A stretch of DNA of 64,000 nt, from contig NZ_CP107902.1 in the NCBI RefSeq assembly GCF_036013935.1, positions 1,955,001 to 2,019,000 on the forward strand. The letters are read 5' to 3'. The notes below the pieces were generated by a model. The model did not search any database and had not been told where the DNA came from. It saw nothing but the letters and a program-made list of their open reading frames with translations. The position numbers and the translations under genes were made by a program. This document shows, piece by piece, positions 27,289 to 37,662 of the stretch (the stretch's first letter is position 1; each line of letters begins with the position of its first letter). Source of the stretch: Streptomyces sp. NBC_00461 (GTDB taxonomy: Bacteria; Actinomycetota; Actinomycetes; Streptomycetales; Streptomycetaceae).

Positions 27289-28893
27289 TCAGCCGCTCAC
27301 TCCACGGCCGAGCTCCCACAACTGAAGGGTCGAGGAGGAGTTGAGAGCATAGGCGGTCCCCGTGACGTCGTCGCGGGCGGCGACGTACTGCTTGCCCTGC
27401 CACAGCGGGAGGATCGGGACGTCGTCGGCGACGATGTCCTGGATCTGGTTGAGGTTGGAGGCGGCCGCGATGCGGTCGGCCTCACGGCGGGACGCCGGGA
27501 TCAGACTGTTGATGATCTTGCTGTTCCGGTACGGCAGCTTGAGGAAGTTGTCCTTGTCGAGGAACGGCGCGAGGAAGTTGTCCGGGTCCGGGAAGTCCGG
27601 GAACCAGCCCATGCCCCAGACGTCGTACTGCCCCTTGCGCTCGGCCGGGACGAACTTCGACCAGGGCGTGCCCTGGATGCTGACGTCGAACAGGCCGCTG
27701 CTGTTGAGCTGCTTCTGAAGGATCTCGAATTCCTTCTTGGTGGCCGAGCCGTAGTGGTCGGTCGTGTAGTGCAGCGTCAGCTTGACCGGGCTGGTGATGT
27801 TGGCACCCGCCAGCAGTGCCTTGGCCTTGGCGGTGCTCGGGTCGGCGTACTTGTTGAAGAACGAGTTGGAGTGGCCGGTGATGCTCGCCGGGACGAGCGA
27901 GTACAGCGGCTCGGCCTGGGTGCCGTACACCTTGGAGACCAGCTCGCCTCGGTTGATCAGCTGGGCCATCGCCTGGCGGACGGCCCTCGTCTTCACGCTC
28001 GGGGCGTTGGTGTTGAAGGCGAGGTAGCGGATCTCGAGGCCGGCCAGCTCGACCAGGTCGACGTTCGGGTTCGAGTCGGCGGACAGCTTCTGGATCTGTT
28101 CGGGCGTCATGGTGCGGGTCATGACGTCGATGTCACCCTTGTCGAGCGCGGTGCCCATCTTGTCGGCGTCCGCGTACGAGATCATGTCGACCTTGGAGTT
28201 GTTCACCTTCAGAGTCCCCTGGTAGTTGGGGTTCTTGGTGAAGGTGGCCTTGACGATCGCGTCGTCCTTGACCTCGGTCGAGAGGGTGTACGGGCCGGAG
28301 CCGTCGACATCGAAGCCGTCGCGCAGCTTGTTCTTCTCGTAGTCGTCGGGGTTGACGATGCCCGCGACCGGAGTCGACAGCTTGTACGGGAACGTGGCGT
28401 CCGCGGTCTTGAGGTGGAAGATGACTTCGTTGTCACCCTGCGTCTCGACGGTGTCGATGGTGGACAGCAGGGCGAACACGTCGGAGTCGGCCTTGATGGC
28501 GCGGGCGCGGTCGATGGAGTACTTCACGTCGGCCGCGGTGATCTTGTCGCCGTTGGAGAACTTCAGGCCGTCCCGCAGCTTGCAGGCGTAGCGCTCGTCT
28601 CCCGAGTCGGTGAAGCCGCAGCTCTGCGCGGCCTCGGGCACGGGGTCCCCCTCGCCCTTCGGCTGGATCATCAGGGTCTGCACGGTCTGGCGCAGGATGT
28701 TCCAGGTGCCGACGTCGTACGCGTACGCCGGATCGAGCGGCGCCGGTGCGTCCTTGGTGGCGGTGAAGGCGTCGGTGGTACCGACGGTGATCGCGTCCCC
28801 GCCGCTGCTGCCACTGTCGGAACCCCCACACGCGGCGAGCACGGGTGCGAGCAGGCCGACCACGGCCGGCAGCACCAAAGTCTTGCGGTTCAT
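27289..28893 (-). CDS. ABC transporter solute-binding lipoprotein (family 5), paralogue
   Basis: 534 residues from ATG 28893 (CTGGAGAA upstream). Lipobox VLAAC (Cys22), then KLRDGLKFSNGDKITAADVKY, VDGSGPYTL and VRQAMAQLINRGEL, closely parallel to the downstream neighbour (same CGFTDT/S motif and C-terminal FWEL/LWEL). The two are clearly tandem duplicates and may be co-transcribed. No membrane components are encoded nearby. The ligand is probably a peptide or peptide-like solute by family, but this cannot be read from sequence. Confidence 0.9.
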   Translation of the reverse strand: MNRKTLVLPAVVGLLAPVLAACGGSDSGSSGGDAITVGTTDAFTATKDAPAPLDPAYAYDVGTWNILRQTVQTLMIQPKGEGDPVPEAAQSCGFTDSGDERYACKLRDGLKFSNGDKITAADVKYSIDRARAIKADSDVFALLSTIDTVETQGDNEVIFHLKTADATFPYKLSTPVAGIVNPDDYEKNKLRDGFDVDGSGPYTLSTEVKDDAIVKATFTKNPNYQGTLKVNNSKVDMISYADADKMGTALDKGDIDVMTRTMTPEQIQKLSADSNPNVDLVELAGLEIRYLAFNTNAPSVKTRAVRQAMAQLINRGELVSKVYGTQAEPLYSLVPASITGHSNSFFNKYADPSTAKAKALLAGANITSPVKLTLHYTTDHYGSATKKEFEILQKQLNSSGLFDVSIQGTPWSKFVPAERKGQYDVWGMGWFPDFPDPDNFLAPFLDKDNFLKLPYRNSKIINSLIPASRREADRIAAASNLNQIQDIVADDVPILPLWQGKQYVAARDDVTGTAYALNSSSTLQLWELGRGVSG

Positions 28894-29332
28894 GCTCGTG
28901 ATTCTCCAGAGCTGTTCAGGTCCGTGTACCCGGCATGCAGGGGTGTCGCAGCGGATCACGGGGGTAGAGGCGATGGTTCCCGCACGAGATTAGTCCGCAC
29001 CTGCACGGCGCTTCGAAGTCACCGGACTCGGGGCCCCATCACGCAGTGAAACCGGCTGCGGACAGACCGAAAACCCGACCGGAGAAGGATTAGTGCAGCG
29101 TTCCATGAATCGGGACACAAGGGCACGCCGACGCACCCCTCAAGCGGGCGATCAGCACATCGCGCGCGACCTGTCCAGGCCCGGGCGAGTGGGGAACCTC
29201 ACATTCCCAACGGCGGGGACCGGTACCGGAATTCGGCCATCCGCCGTGATTCGAATTCCCTCGCACACCGGCTCTGGAATTCAAGTCCTATCGGCGCTGC
29301 ACGCTGGGTGAACGCTCAGCGCATTTCCGTCA
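28894..29332. other. 439-bp intergenic region before the solute-binding genes
   Basis: No supported gene. A 72-codon frame at 29093-29311 (+) has no ribosome-binding site or recognisable motif. The segment is less GC-rich than its surroundings and should hold the promoter for the duplicated lipoprotein genes; TAATCT on the minus strand (28989-28994) is a possible -10 box. Confidence 0.5.
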
Positions 29333-30028
29333 TCAGGCGGCGATCAGTCCGCGCAGGAATGCCAGGTCGACGTCTTCGAGTGAGGTGACGACGGTGCGCC
29401 GGACGGCGGGGGCGATGGGGGCCACCGAGGGGACCGCGACCACGTGGCAGCCGGCGGCCTCGGCCGCGGCGACGCCGGTCGCGGTGTCCTCGATGACCGC
29501 GCATCTGGTCGGATCCACGCCGAGTCCTGCGGCGGCGAACAGGTAGGGGTCGGGGTGCGGCTTGGTCCGCGGCACCTCGTCGCCGGCGACCGACAGGGCG
29601 AAGTGGTGGGCTCCGAGCGAGCCGATCACCCGGTCGATGATGCGCCGGTGCGAGGCGGAGACCAGGGCGGTGGGGATCTCGTACTCGAAGAGCTCCGCGA
29701 GCAGTCTGGCGGCGCCCGGCATCAGGGGCAGGGCCCGGTCGATGCGGTCCTCGAAACCCTGGTTGAGCAGGACCGTGAGCTCCGCCATGGCGATGTCGGC
29801 GCCGGTGGCCTCGATGAGGAACCCCGCGCTGCGGGTCATGGGGCCGCCGACCACGACATGGCGCCACGACTCGTCGAGGACGTGGCCGAGGCCCGCGAAG
29901 ATCTCGACTTCGACGTCCCACCAGAAGCCCTCGGTGTCCACCAGGGTTCCGTCCATGTCGAGGAGCACGGCCTGCAGCACTGAGCCTTCGGCCGTACGGG
30001 TTCCGAGCGCGGGGACCGTACTGGTCAT
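29333..30028 (-). CDS. HAD-superfamily phosphatase (beta-phosphoglucomutase-like)
   Basis: 231 residues with all HAD motifs: I, LLDMDGTLVDTE (nucleophile and acid Asp); II, ALVSASH; III, KPHPDPYLFAAAGLGV; IV, VIEDTATGV. A helical cap after motif I places it in the beta-phosphoglucomutase/phosphatase subgroup, so it may dephosphorylate small sugars or nucleotides. A perfect AAGGAGGTGC precedes the ATG. It follows metH in the same direction with a hairpin between. Confidence 0.88.
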   Translation of the reverse strand: MTSTVPALGTRTAEGSVLQAVLLDMDGTLVDTEGFWWDVEVEIFAGLGHVLDESWRHVVVGGPMTRSAGFLIEATGADIAMAELTVLLNQGFEDRIDRALPLMPGAARLLAELFEYEIPTALVSASHRRIIDRVIGSLGAHHFALSVAGDEVPRTKPHPDPYLFAAAGLGVDPTRCAVIEDTATGVAAAEAAGCHVVAVPSVAPIAPAVRRTVVTSLEDVDLAFLRGLIAA

Positions 30029-30053
30029 CCTGGCGCACCTCCTTGGGGACGAC

Positions 30054-30084
30054 CAGGCCGGTTCCCGCTGGGGGAACCGGCCTG
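30054..30084 (-). terminator. Hairpin between metH and the HAD gene
   Basis: A 13-bp perfect stem (30054-30066 with 30072-30084), 5-nt loop, about 150 bp past metH and just before the HAD ribosome-binding site. No T tract. Confidence 0.6.
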
Positions 30085-30237
30085 CAGTGGACCGACCAGT
30101 GTACGTCTCCCGCGACGGAAGTGCCTCGTTTGACCGAAGCAGGTCCCGGGCACTCCGTGAATACCGCCGGGAGGCGCCATGACGTGCGCCGATGTGTCCC
30201 CGAATGTGTCCTCGCGCGTGTCCGGGGCCGGCCTTTG

Positions 30238-33200
30238 TCAGCGGGCGTTGAAGTACTTCGCCTCCGGGTGGTGGATCACGATCGCGTCCGTGGACTGCTC
30301 GGGGTGCAGCTGGAACTCCTCGGAGAGGTGGACGCCGATGCGCTCCGGCTGGAGCAGGTCGGCGATCTTGGCGCGGTCCTCCAGGTTCGGACAGGCTCCG
30401 TAGCCGAGGGAGAAGCGGGCGCCCCGGTACTTCAGGGCGAACATGTCCTCCATCTGGCTCGGGTCCTCACCGGCGAAGCCGAGCTCCGACCGCACGCGCG
30501 CGTGCCAGTACTCGGCGAGCGCCTCGGCCAACTGCACCGACAGACCGTGCAGTTCGAGGTAGTCGCGGTAGGCGTTCGCCTCGAACATCCGCGCCGTCTC
30601 CTCGCCGATCCGCGAGCCGACGGTGACGACCTGGAGGCCGACGACGTCGGTCTCCCCCGTCTCCTGAGGGCGGAAGAAGTCCGCGAGGCACAGCCGGCGG
30701 CCGCGGCGCTGGCGCGGGAAGGTGAAGCGGGTGCGTTCGTTGCCGTGCTCGTCCAGGATGATCAGGTCGTCGTCCTTGGAGACGCACGGGAAGTAGCCGT
30801 AGACAACGGCCGCTTCCAGCAGGTTGTCGGTCTGCAGCCGGTCCAGCAGGCCGCGCAGCCGGGGCCGGCCGTCGGTCTCGACGAGTTCCTCGTACGTCGG
30901 CCCCTCGCCGGTACGGGCCTGCTTGAGGCCCCACTGGCCCTTGAACAGCGCGCCCTCGTCCAGCCAGCTCGCGTACTCCTTGAGCTGGATGCCCTTGATG
31001 ACACGGGTGTCCCAGAAGGGCGGGGTGGGGATGGGGTTGTCGGTGGCGACGTCCGAGCGGACGTGGCCCTCCTCCGGGCGTTCCTCCACCTCGACGGCCG
31101 AAGTCGCCCGCACCCGGCGCTGCTTGAGCTCGGGCAGCTTGGCTCCGGGCACGCCCCGCTTGACTCCGATCAGCGCGTCCATCAGGCGCAGGCCCTCGAA
31201 CGCGTCGCGGGCGTAGCGGACTTCGCCCTCGTAGATCTCGTGCAGGTCCTGCTCGACGTACGCGCGGGTGAGGGCCGCGCCGCCGAGGATGACCGGGAAG
31301 TCCGCCGCGAGGCCGCGCTGGTTGAGCTCCTCCAGGTTCTCCTTCATGATCACCGTGGACTTGACCAGGAGCCCGGACATGCCGATGACGTCGGCCCGGT
31401 GCTCCTCGGCAGCGTCGAGGATCGCGGAGACCGGCTGCTTGATGCCGAGGTTGACGACGTTGTAGCCGTTGTTGGACAGGATGATGTCGACGAGGTTCTT
31501 GCCGATGTCGTGGACGTCCCCGCGCACGGTGGCGAGGACGATGGTGCCCTTGCCCTCGTCGTCGGACTTCTCCATGTGCGGTTCGAGGTGGGCCACCGCG
31601 GTCTTCATGACCTCGGCGGACTGGAGCACGAACGGCAGCTGCATCTGGCCGGAGCCGAACAGCTCGCCGACGACCTTCATGCCGTCCAGCAGCGTCTCGT
31701 TGACGATGTCGAGGGCGGGGCGGGTGGTCAGCGCCTCGTCGAGGTCGGCCTCCAGACCGTTCTTCTCGCCGTCGATGATGCGGCGCTTGAGGCGCTCCTC
31801 CAGCGGGAGGGCGGCCAGTTCCTCGGCCTTCCCCGCCTTCAGCGACTTGGCGGTGGCGCCCTCGAACAGCGCCATCAGCTTCTGGAGGGGGTCGTAGGCT
31901 GGTTTGTCGCCTTGCTGGGCGGAGCGACGGTCGTGGATCAGGTCGAGAGCCGTCTGCACCTCCTCCTCGCTGAACCGGGCGATCGGCAGGATCTTCGACG
32001 CGTGGACGATCGCCGAGTCGAGGCCCGCCTTGACGCACTCGTCCAGGAAGACGGAGTTGAGCAGGATGCGGGCGGCCGGGTTGAGGCCGAAGGAGATGTT
32101 CGACAGGCCCAGCGTGGTCTGTACGTCCGGGTGGCGCCGCTTGAGTTCGCGGATCGCCTCGATGGTGGCGATGCCGTCCTTGCGGGACTCCTCCTGGCCG
32201 GTACAGATGGTGAAGGTCAGGGTGTCGATGAGGATGTCCGACTCGTGGATGCCCCAGTTGCCGGTCAGGTCGTCGATGAGCCGTTCGGCGATCTCGACCT
32301 TCTTCTCGGGAGTGCGGGCCTGTCCCACCTCGTCGATGGTCAGGGCGATCAGCGCGGCACCGTGCTCCTGCGCGAGCTTGGTGACCTTCGCGAAGCGGGA
32401 CTCCGGGCCGTCGCCGTCCTCGTAGTTGACGGAGTTGATGACCGCGCGGCCGCCCAGTTTCTCCAGCCCCGCCCGGAGCACCTCCACTTCGGTGGAGTCC
32501 AGCACGATCGGCAGGGTGGAGGCGGTGGCGAAGCGGCCGGCCAGCTCCTCCATGTCGGCGACGCCGTCGCGGCCGACGTAGTCCACGCAGAGGTCCAGCA
32601 TGTGGGCGCCCTCGCGGATCTGGTCGCGGGCCATCTCCACGCAGTCGTCCCAGCGGGCCTCCAGCATGGCCTCGCGGAACTTCTTCGAGCCGTTGGCGTT
32701 GGTGCGCTCGCCGATGGCCAGGTACGAGGTGTCCTGGCGGAAGGGCACGGTCTGGTAGAGGGAGGCGGCGCCCGGCTCGGGCTGCGGATGCCGCTCGGTC
32801 GGGGCGGTGCCTCGGACCCGCTCGACGACCTGGCGCAGATGCTCGGGGGTGGTGCCGCAGCAGCCGCCGATGAGAGAGAGGCCGTACTCGCGTACGAAGG
32901 TCTCCTGGGCGTCGGCGAGTTCCGGCGCCGTGAGCGGGTAGTGGGCGCCGTCGCGGCCGAGGACCGGCAGGCCCGCGTTGGGCATGCAGGACAGCTGAAC
33001 GCGCGAGTGGCGGGCCAGGTAGCGCAGGTGCTCGCTCATCTCGGCCGGTCCGGTGGCGCAGTTCAGCCCGATCATGTCGATGCCGAGCGGTTCCAGCGCG
33101 GTGAGCGCGGCGCCGATCTCCGAGCCGAGCAGCATGGTGCCGGTCGTCTCGACCGTCACCGACACGATGAGCGGGACCTCGTACCCGGCCGTCTCCATGG

Positions 33201-33771
33201 CCCGGCGGGCGGCCAGGACGGAGGCCTTGGTCTGCAGCAGGTCCTGGGTGGTCTCCACCAGCAGCGCGTCGGCGCCGCCGGCGAGCAGGCCCTCGGCGTT
33301 CTGCTGGTACGCGTCACGGATGACATCGAAGGTGGTGTGGCCGAGGGTGGGCAGCTTGGTGCCGGGGCCCATCGAGCCCAGCACCCAGCGCTGGCGGCCG
33401 TCGCGCGCGGCGAACTCGTCCGCCGTCTCGCGGGCGATGCGGGCACCGGCCTCGGACAGTTCGGCGACGCGCTCGGGAATGTCGTATTCACCCAGGGCGG
33501 TGAGGTTCGCGCCGAAGGTGTTGGTCTCCACGCAGTCGACGCCCGCGTCGAAGTACTCGGAGTGCACCGAGCGGACGATGTCCGGACGGGTCACGTTGAG
33601 GACCTCGTTGCAGCCCTCCAACTGCTGGAAGTCGTCCAGTGTGGGGTCCTGCGCCTGCAGCATGGTGCCCATCGCTCCGTCGGCGACCACCACTCGGGTG
33701 GCCAGCGCCTCACGGAGCGCGGACGCACGGGTCCGGCTGTCGGCGGAAGGGGTCAGTGGCGACGAGGCCAT
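30238..33771 (-). CDS. metH: Cobalamin-dependent methionine synthase
   Basis: 1177 residues, full length, with all modules in order: homocysteine-binding barrel (ADGAMGTMLQAQ, zinc ligands in GLNCATG and GGCCGT), the methyltetrahydrofolate barrel (YLAIGERTNANGSKKFREAM), the B12 cap and binding domain (VRGDVHDIGKN with the cobalt-ligating His), and the C-terminal SAM reactivation domain (FSLGYGACPNLEDRAKIADLL). It makes methionine from homocysteine and 5-methyl-THF. The ATG at 33771 follows AAGGGAG. I looked for a B12 or SAM riboswitch in the 290 bp before it and did not recognise one. Confidence 0.97.
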   Translation of the reverse strand: MASSPLTPSADSRTRASALREALATRVVVADGAMGTMLQAQDPTLDDFQQLEGCNEVLNVTRPDIVRSVHSEYFDAGVDCVETNTFGANLTALGEYDIPERVAELSEAGARIARETADEFAARDGRQRWVLGSMGPGTKLPTLGHTTFDVIRDAYQQNAEGLLAGGADALLVETTQDLLQTKASVLAARRAMETAGYEVPLIVSVTVETTGTMLLGSEIGAALTALEPLGIDMIGLNCATGPAEMSEHLRYLARHSRVQLSCMPNAGLPVLGRDGAHYPLTAPELADAQETFVREYGLSLIGGCCGTTPEHLRQVVERVRGTAPTERHPQPEPGAASLYQTVPFRQDTSYLAIGERTNANGSKKFREAMLEARWDDCVEMARDQIREGAHMLDLCVDYVGRDGVADMEELAGRFATASTLPIVLDSTEVEVLRAGLEKLGGRAVINSVNYEDGDGPESRFAKVTKLAQEHGAALIALTIDEVGQARTPEKKVEIAERLIDDLTGNWGIHESDILIDTLTFTICTGQEESRKDGIATIEAIRELKRRHPDVQTTLGLSNISFGLNPAARILLNSVFLDECVKAGLDSAIVHASKILPIARFSEEEVQTALDLIHDRRSAQQGDKPAYDPLQKLMALFEGATAKSLKAGKAEELAALPLEERLKRRIIDGEKNGLEADLDEALTTRPALDIVNETLLDGMKVVGELFGSGQMQLPFVLQSAEVMKTAVAHLEPHMEKSDDEGKGTIVLATVRGDVHDIGKNLVDIILSNNGYNVVNLGIKQPVSAILDAAEEHRADVIGMSGLLVKSTVIMKENLEELNQRGLAADFPVILGGAALTRAYVEQDLHEIYEGEVRYARDAFEGLRLMDALIGVKRGVPGAKLPELKQRRVRATSAVEVEERPEEGHVRSDVATDNPIPTPPFWDTRVIKGIQLKEYASWLDEGALFKGQWGLKQARTGEGPTYEELVETDGRPRLRGLLDRLQTDNLLEAAVVYGYFPCVSKDDDLIILDEHGNERTRFTFPRQRRGRRLCLADFFRPQETGETDVVGLQVVTVGSRIGEETARMFEANAYRDYLELHGLSVQLAEALAEYWHARVRSELGFAGEDPSQMEDMFALKYRGARFSLGYGACPNLEDRAKIADLLQPERIGVHLSEEFQLHPEQSTDAIVIHHPEAKYFNAR

Positions 33772-33994
33772 TTAAGGGGCTCCCTTGGGTGCGACGGCTG
33801 TCGGCTTTGCACCCCTCCGTGGATCTCCCGCGGCGGGCGCACTTCGCCAGGGTAACCGGGTCCGCGCCGGGATGGTCAGGGCGTCCACGGGGCGGACCCG
33901 GGTGACGGGCAGGTCACTCAGGGGATACGAGTGACACAACGGATCGCGACGGATGACGACCAACCATTAGCGGGAGGTCGACATCGACCGGTAG

Positions 33995-34013
33995 TGTTCG
34001 ACATTGCCGAACA
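33995..34013. promoter_or_regulatory. Candidate GylR operator before gylR
   Basis: TGTTCGACATTGCCGAACA, a near-perfect palindrome (one mismatched pair), about 50 bp before gylR. A related site lies before glpF, matching 15 of 19 bases, so autoregulation by GylR is likely. Confidence 0.6.
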
Positions 34014-34065
34014 GCGGCAGCGGCGTCGCACGTCGACGGTCGAAGGGGACGGAGGCAGCACGGCG

Positions 34066-34830
34066 ATGGCACGGAACATCCAGTCGCTCGAACGGGCGGC
34101 CGCGATGCTGCGGCTGCTCGCGGGCGGCGAGCGACGGCTCGGCCTCTCGGACATCGCCTCGTCACTGGGCCTCGCCAAGGGCACCGCCCACGGGATCCTG
34201 CGCACCCTCCAGCAGGAGGGGTTCGTCGAGCAGGACGACGCCTCCGGGCGCTATCAGCTGGGCGCCGAACTGCTGCGCCTGGGCACCACCTACCTCGACG
34301 TGCACGAGCTGCGGGCGCGGGCCCTGGTATGGACGGACGACCTGGCCAGGTCGAGCGGGGAGAGCGTGTATCTCGGCGTCCTGCACCAGCAGGGTGTGCT
34401 GATCGTGCACCACGTCTTCCGGCCCGACGACAGCCGTCAGGTGCTGGAGATCGGGGCCATGCAGCCCCTGCACTCCACGGCCCTGGGCAAGGTCCTGTCG
34501 GCCTACGACCCGGTCGCGCACAGCGAGGCCGTCGAGGCCGACCGCAAGCCCTTCACCGACAGGACCGTGTGCGGGCTGGAGGACTTCGAGCACATCCTCG
34601 ACATGTCGCGCGCGCGTGGTTACGCGGCCGACGTCGAGGAGACCTGGGAGGGCGTCGCGTCCGTCGCCGCGCCCATCCACGACCGGCGGCGGATGCCGGT
34701 GGGCGCGGTGGGCATCACCGGCGCCGTGGAGCGGCTGTGCCGGGACGGCGAGCTGCAGCCCGAGCTGATCGCCGCGGTGCGGGACTGTGCCCGTGCGGTG
34801 TCGCGGGATCTGGGTGCCGGGCGGTTCTGA
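34066..34830 (+). CDS. gylR: Glycerol operon repressor GylR (IclR family)
   Basis: 254 residues, the length I recall for S. coelicolor GylR. N-terminal winged HTH ([40 protein letters not shown]) and IclR effector domain ([43 protein letters not shown]). ATG 34066 with GGAGG ten bases upstream is chosen over an in-frame start at 33931. It controls the glycerol genes immediately downstream; glycerol-3-phosphate is the expected inducer. A strong terminator separates it from glpF. Confidence 0.93.
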   Translation: MARNIQSLERAAAMLRLLAGGERRLGLSDIASSLGLAKGTAHGILRTLQQEGFVEQDDASGRYQLGAELLRLGTTYLDVHELRARALVWTDDLARSSGESVYLGVLHQQGVLIVHHVFRPDDSRQVLEIGAMQPLHSTALGKVLSAYDPVAHSEAVEADRKPFTDRTVCGLEDFEHILDMSRARGYAADVEETWEGVASVAAPIHDRRRMPVGAVGITGAVERLCRDGELQPELIAAVRDCARAVSRDLGAGRF

Positions 34831-34840
34831 GAGGCGTGGA

Positions 34841-34876
34841 CGGAGGCCGGAACGCCGAACGGCGTTCCGGCCTCCG
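34841..34876 (+). terminator. Terminator after gylR
   Basis: A perfect 16-bp stem (34841-34856 with 34861-34876) and GAAC tetraloop. Confidence 0.88.
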
Positions 34877-35048
34877 TCGTACCTGGACGCAGCACGGCGA
34901 ACCGTCCAGTTGGTACGCACCGTGCTTGTTACGCCGCCGTACGCAGCTGACCTGCAAGATCGACAGCTCACGGCTTTCAGTAACGATCGCGCTTTCGACT
35001 ACAGGGCTCTTGACTCGCATGCGAAGCCGGAGCAAGACTCCCGTCCAT

Positions 35049-35091
35049 CGGTCGGCATTGTCGAACACCTACCGGCAATACGCGCTAGAGT
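35049..35091 (+). promoter_or_regulatory. Candidate glpFKD promoter with GylR operator
   Basis: CGGTCGGCATTGTCGAACA (35049-35067) matches the gylR-proximal palindrome at 15 of 19 positions and keeps the CGAACA arm. TAGAGT (35086-35091) is a plausible -10, so the operator would overlap the -35 region and block RNA polymerase. Confidence 0.55.
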
Positions 35092-35195
35092 GTGACAACG
35101 CCAAGGGCCGGCATCGCTCTCACCCCCGAGGGCAGCTCGAACTCCCGGAGGGACCCGGGGTTCGGTCCCCTGGACGAAGGACAAAGGAGTCGCGG

Positions 35196-35990
35196 GTGTC
35201 CAGCTCCGACATCTTCATCGGCGAGACCATCGGTACCGCCATACTCATCCTGCTCGGCGGCGGCGTCTGCGCCGCCGTGACGCTGAAGGCCTCCAAGGCC
35301 CGTAACGCCGGCTGGCTGGCCATCACCTTCGGGTGGGGCTTCGCGGTACTGACGGCGGTCTACACGTCGGCGCCGCTCTCCGGCGCCCACCTGAACCCGG
35401 CCGTGACGCTCGCACTCGCGATCAAGAACGGCGACTGGAGCAACGTCCCGGTGTACTGGGCCGGACAGCTCCTCGGCGCCGCGATCGGCGCGAGCCTGGT
35501 CTGGGTCGCCTACTACGGGCAGTTCCACGCGCACCTCACCGACAAGGAGATCGTCGGCGGTCCGGGTGCGCAGGCCACGAAGGTCAAGGCCGTCGAGGCC
35601 CAGGAGGCGGGCGCAGGCCCGGTGCTGGGCATCTTCTCCACCGGCCCGGAGATCCGTGTCGTGTGGCAGAACCTCGCCACGGAGATCATCGGCACCATCG
35701 TGCTGGTGCTCGCCGTCCTCACGCAGGGCCTGAACGACAGCGGCAAGGGCCTCGGCACGCTGGGTGCCCTGATCACCGCACTCGTGGTCGTCTCGATCGG
35801 TCTGTCCCTCGGCGGCCCGACCGGCTACGCGATCAACCCGGCCCGTGACCTCGGCCCGCGCATCGTGCACGCCCTGCTCCCCCTGCCCAACAAGGGCAGG
35901 TCCGACTGGAGCTACGCCTGGATCCCGGTGGTCGGTCCGCTGATCGGCGGCGCCATCGCTGCAGGCATCTACAACGTCGCTTTTGCTTAA
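35196..35990 (+). CDS. glpF: Glycerol uptake facilitator (aquaglyceroporin)
   Basis: 264 residues from GTG 35196 (AAAGGAG upstream). The two half-helix NPA motifs are HLNPAVTL and AINPARDLG, with six membrane segments ([19 protein letters not shown] at the start). The loop between the halves is longer than in E. coli GlpF. It lets glycerol diffuse into the cell, where GlpK traps it as glycerol-3-phosphate. First gene of glpF-glpK-glpD, the operon called gylCAB in S. coelicolor. Confidence 0.95.
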   Translation: MSSSDIFIGETIGTAILILLGGGVCAAVTLKASKARNAGWLAITFGWGFAVLTAVYTSAPLSGAHLNPAVTLALAIKNGDWSNVPVYWAGQLLGAAIGASLVWVAYYGQFHAHLTDKEIVGGPGAQATKVKAVEAQEAGAGPVLGIFSTGPEIRVVWQNLATEIIGTIVLVLAVLTQGLNDSGKGLGTLGALITALVVVSIGLSLGGPTGYAINPARDLGPRIVHALLPLPNKGRSDWSYAWIPVVGPLIGGAIAAGIYNVAFA

Positions 35991-36069
35991 GAGCACTGGG
36001 CTTCACCGCACTTAACCAGCACCGCGCCGTACAGACAGCCCCACATCCACGGAACTCCAGGAGCACACA

Positions 36070-37611
36070 GTGACCGACGCGCACACCGCCGGCCCCTTCA
36101 TCGCCGCTATCGACCAGGGCACCACCTCCAGCCGCTGCATCGTCTTCGACCGGGACGGCCGTATCGTCTCCGTCGACCAGAAGGAGCACGAGCAGATCTT
36201 CCCGAAGCCGGGCTGGGTCGAGCACAACGCCAACGAGATCTGGACGAACGTCCAGGAGGTCGTCGCCGGAGCCGTCCAGAAGGCCGGCATCACCCGTGAC
36301 GACATCAAGGCCATCGGCATCACCAACCAGCGTGAGACCACGCTGCTGTGGGACAAGAACACCGGTGAGCCCGTCCACAACGCCATCGTCTGGCAGGACA
36401 CCCGCACCGACGCCCTGTGCAAGGAACTCGGCCGCAACGTCGGCCAGGACCGCTTCCGCCGCGAGACCGGCCTCCCGCTGGCCTCGTACTTCGCGGGCCC
36501 CAAGGCCCGCTGGCTGCTCGACAACGTCGAGGGGCTGCGCGAGCGCGCCGAGGCGGGCGACATCCTCTTCGGCACCATGGACAGCTGGGTCATCTGGAAC
36601 CTGACGGGCGGTGTCAACGGCGGCCGGCACGTCACCGACGTCACCAACGCCTCCCGCACCATGCTGATGAACCTGCACACCATGGAGTGGGACGACAAGA
36701 TCGCCGAGTCCATCGGCGTCCCGCTCGCGATGCTCCCGGAGATCCGCTCCTCCGCCGAGGTGTACGGCGAGATCACCGGCGGCAAGCTGGGCGACCTGCT
36801 CGGCGGCATCCCCGTCGCCTCCGCGCTCGGCGACCAGCAGGCGGCCCTGTTCGGCCAGACCTGTTTCGCGGAGGGCGAGGCCAAGTCGACGTACGGCACC
36901 GGCACCTTCCTGCTGATGAACACCGGCGAGAAGCCCGTCAACTCCTACAACGGCCTGCTGACCACGGTCGGCTACCGCATCGGTGACGAGAAGGCGGTCT
37001 ACGCCCTGGAGGGCTCGATCGCCGTCACCGGTTCGCTGGTGCAGTGGATGCGCGACCAGATGGGCCTGATCTCCACCGCCGCCGAGATCGAGACCCTCGC
37101 GCTCACGGTCGAGGACAACGGCGGCGCCTACTTCGTGCCGGCCTTCTCCGGTCTGTTCGCCCCGTACTGGCGCTCCGACGCCCGCGGTGTGATCGCCGGC
37201 CTCACCCGGTACGTCACCAAGGCGCACCTCGCGCGCGCCGTCCTGGAGGCCACGGCCTGGCAGACCCGTGAGATCACCGACGCCATGACGAAGGACTCCG
37301 GCGTCGAGCTCGCGGCGATCAAGGTCGACGGCGGTATGACCTCCAACAACCTGCTGATGCAGACGCTCTCGGACTTCGTCGACGCACCCGTGGTGCGCCC
37401 GATGGTCGCCGAGACCACCTGCCTCGGTGCCGCTTACGCCGCCGGTCTCGCCGTCGGCTTCTGGACCAGCACCGACGACCTGCGTGCCAACTGGCGCCGG
37501 GCCGCCGAGTGGACCCCCAACATGGCCGCGGAGAAGCGCGACCGTGAGTACAAGAGCTGGCTCAAGGCCGTCGAGCGGACCATGGGCTGGCTCGAGGACG
37601 ACGAGAGCTGA
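36070..37611 (+). CDS. glpK: Glycerol kinase
   Basis: 513 residues, FGGY kinase family: N-terminal phosphate loop [51 protein letters not shown], and C-terminal signature [18 protein letters not shown]. It phosphorylates glycerol with ATP. GTG 36070 is preceded by CCAGGAG. It lies 79 bp after glpF and 51 bp before glpD, in one operon. Nothing unusual in length or motifs. Confidence 0.97.
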   Translation: MTDAHTAGPFIAAIDQGTTSSRCIVFDRDGRIVSVDQKEHEQIFPKPGWVEHNANEIWTNVQEVVAGAVQKAGITRDDIKAIGITNQRETTLLWDKNTGEPVHNAIVWQDTRTDALCKELGRNVGQDRFRRETGLPLASYFAGPKARWLLDNVEGLRERAEAGDILFGTMDSWVIWNLTGGVNGGRHVTDVTNASRTMLMNLHTMEWDDKIAESIGVPLAMLPEIRSSAEVYGEITGGKLGDLLGGIPVASALGDQQAALFGQTCFAEGEAKSTYGTGTFLLMNTGEKPVNSYNGLLTTVGYRIGDEKAVYALEGSIAVTGSLVQWMRDQMGLISTAAEIETLALTVEDNGGAYFVPAFSGLFAPYWRSDARGVIAGLTRYVTKAHLARAVLEATAWQTREITDAMTKDSGVELAAIKVDGGMTSNNLLMQTLSDFVDAPVVRPMVAETTCLGAAYAAGLAVGFWTSTDDLRANWRRAAEWTPNMAAEKRDREYKSWLKAVERTMGWLEDDES

Positions 37612-37662
37612 CGAGAGCTCCTGACGGCTCTCGCACGCTCTGATGAGGAGTAAGAACCCGAA

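Larger units (their letters stand above)
34831..35195. other. 365-bp gylR-glpF intergenic region
   Basis: Contains the gylR terminator (34841-34876), the second candidate GylR operator (35049-35067) and a likely glpF -10 box (35086-35091). The remaining sequence has no gene I can support; the glpF leader is about 100 nt. Confidence 0.65.

Noticed and set aside
29093..29311. 72-codon frame in the intergenic region before the solute-binding genes
   Set aside because: No ribosome-binding site, no motif, and codon use unlike neighbouring genes.
30043..33855. A 1270-codon open frame on the plus strand antisense to metH
   Set aside because: metH itself is complete and matches its family along its whole length. 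The antisense product has no recognisable domain and is the usual GC-rich shadow frame.
33772..34065. Possible B12 or SAM riboswitch upstream of metH
   Set aside because: I read the minus strand for a B12 box and for SAM-type conserved cores and saw no convincing match; a covariance-model scan would be decisive.
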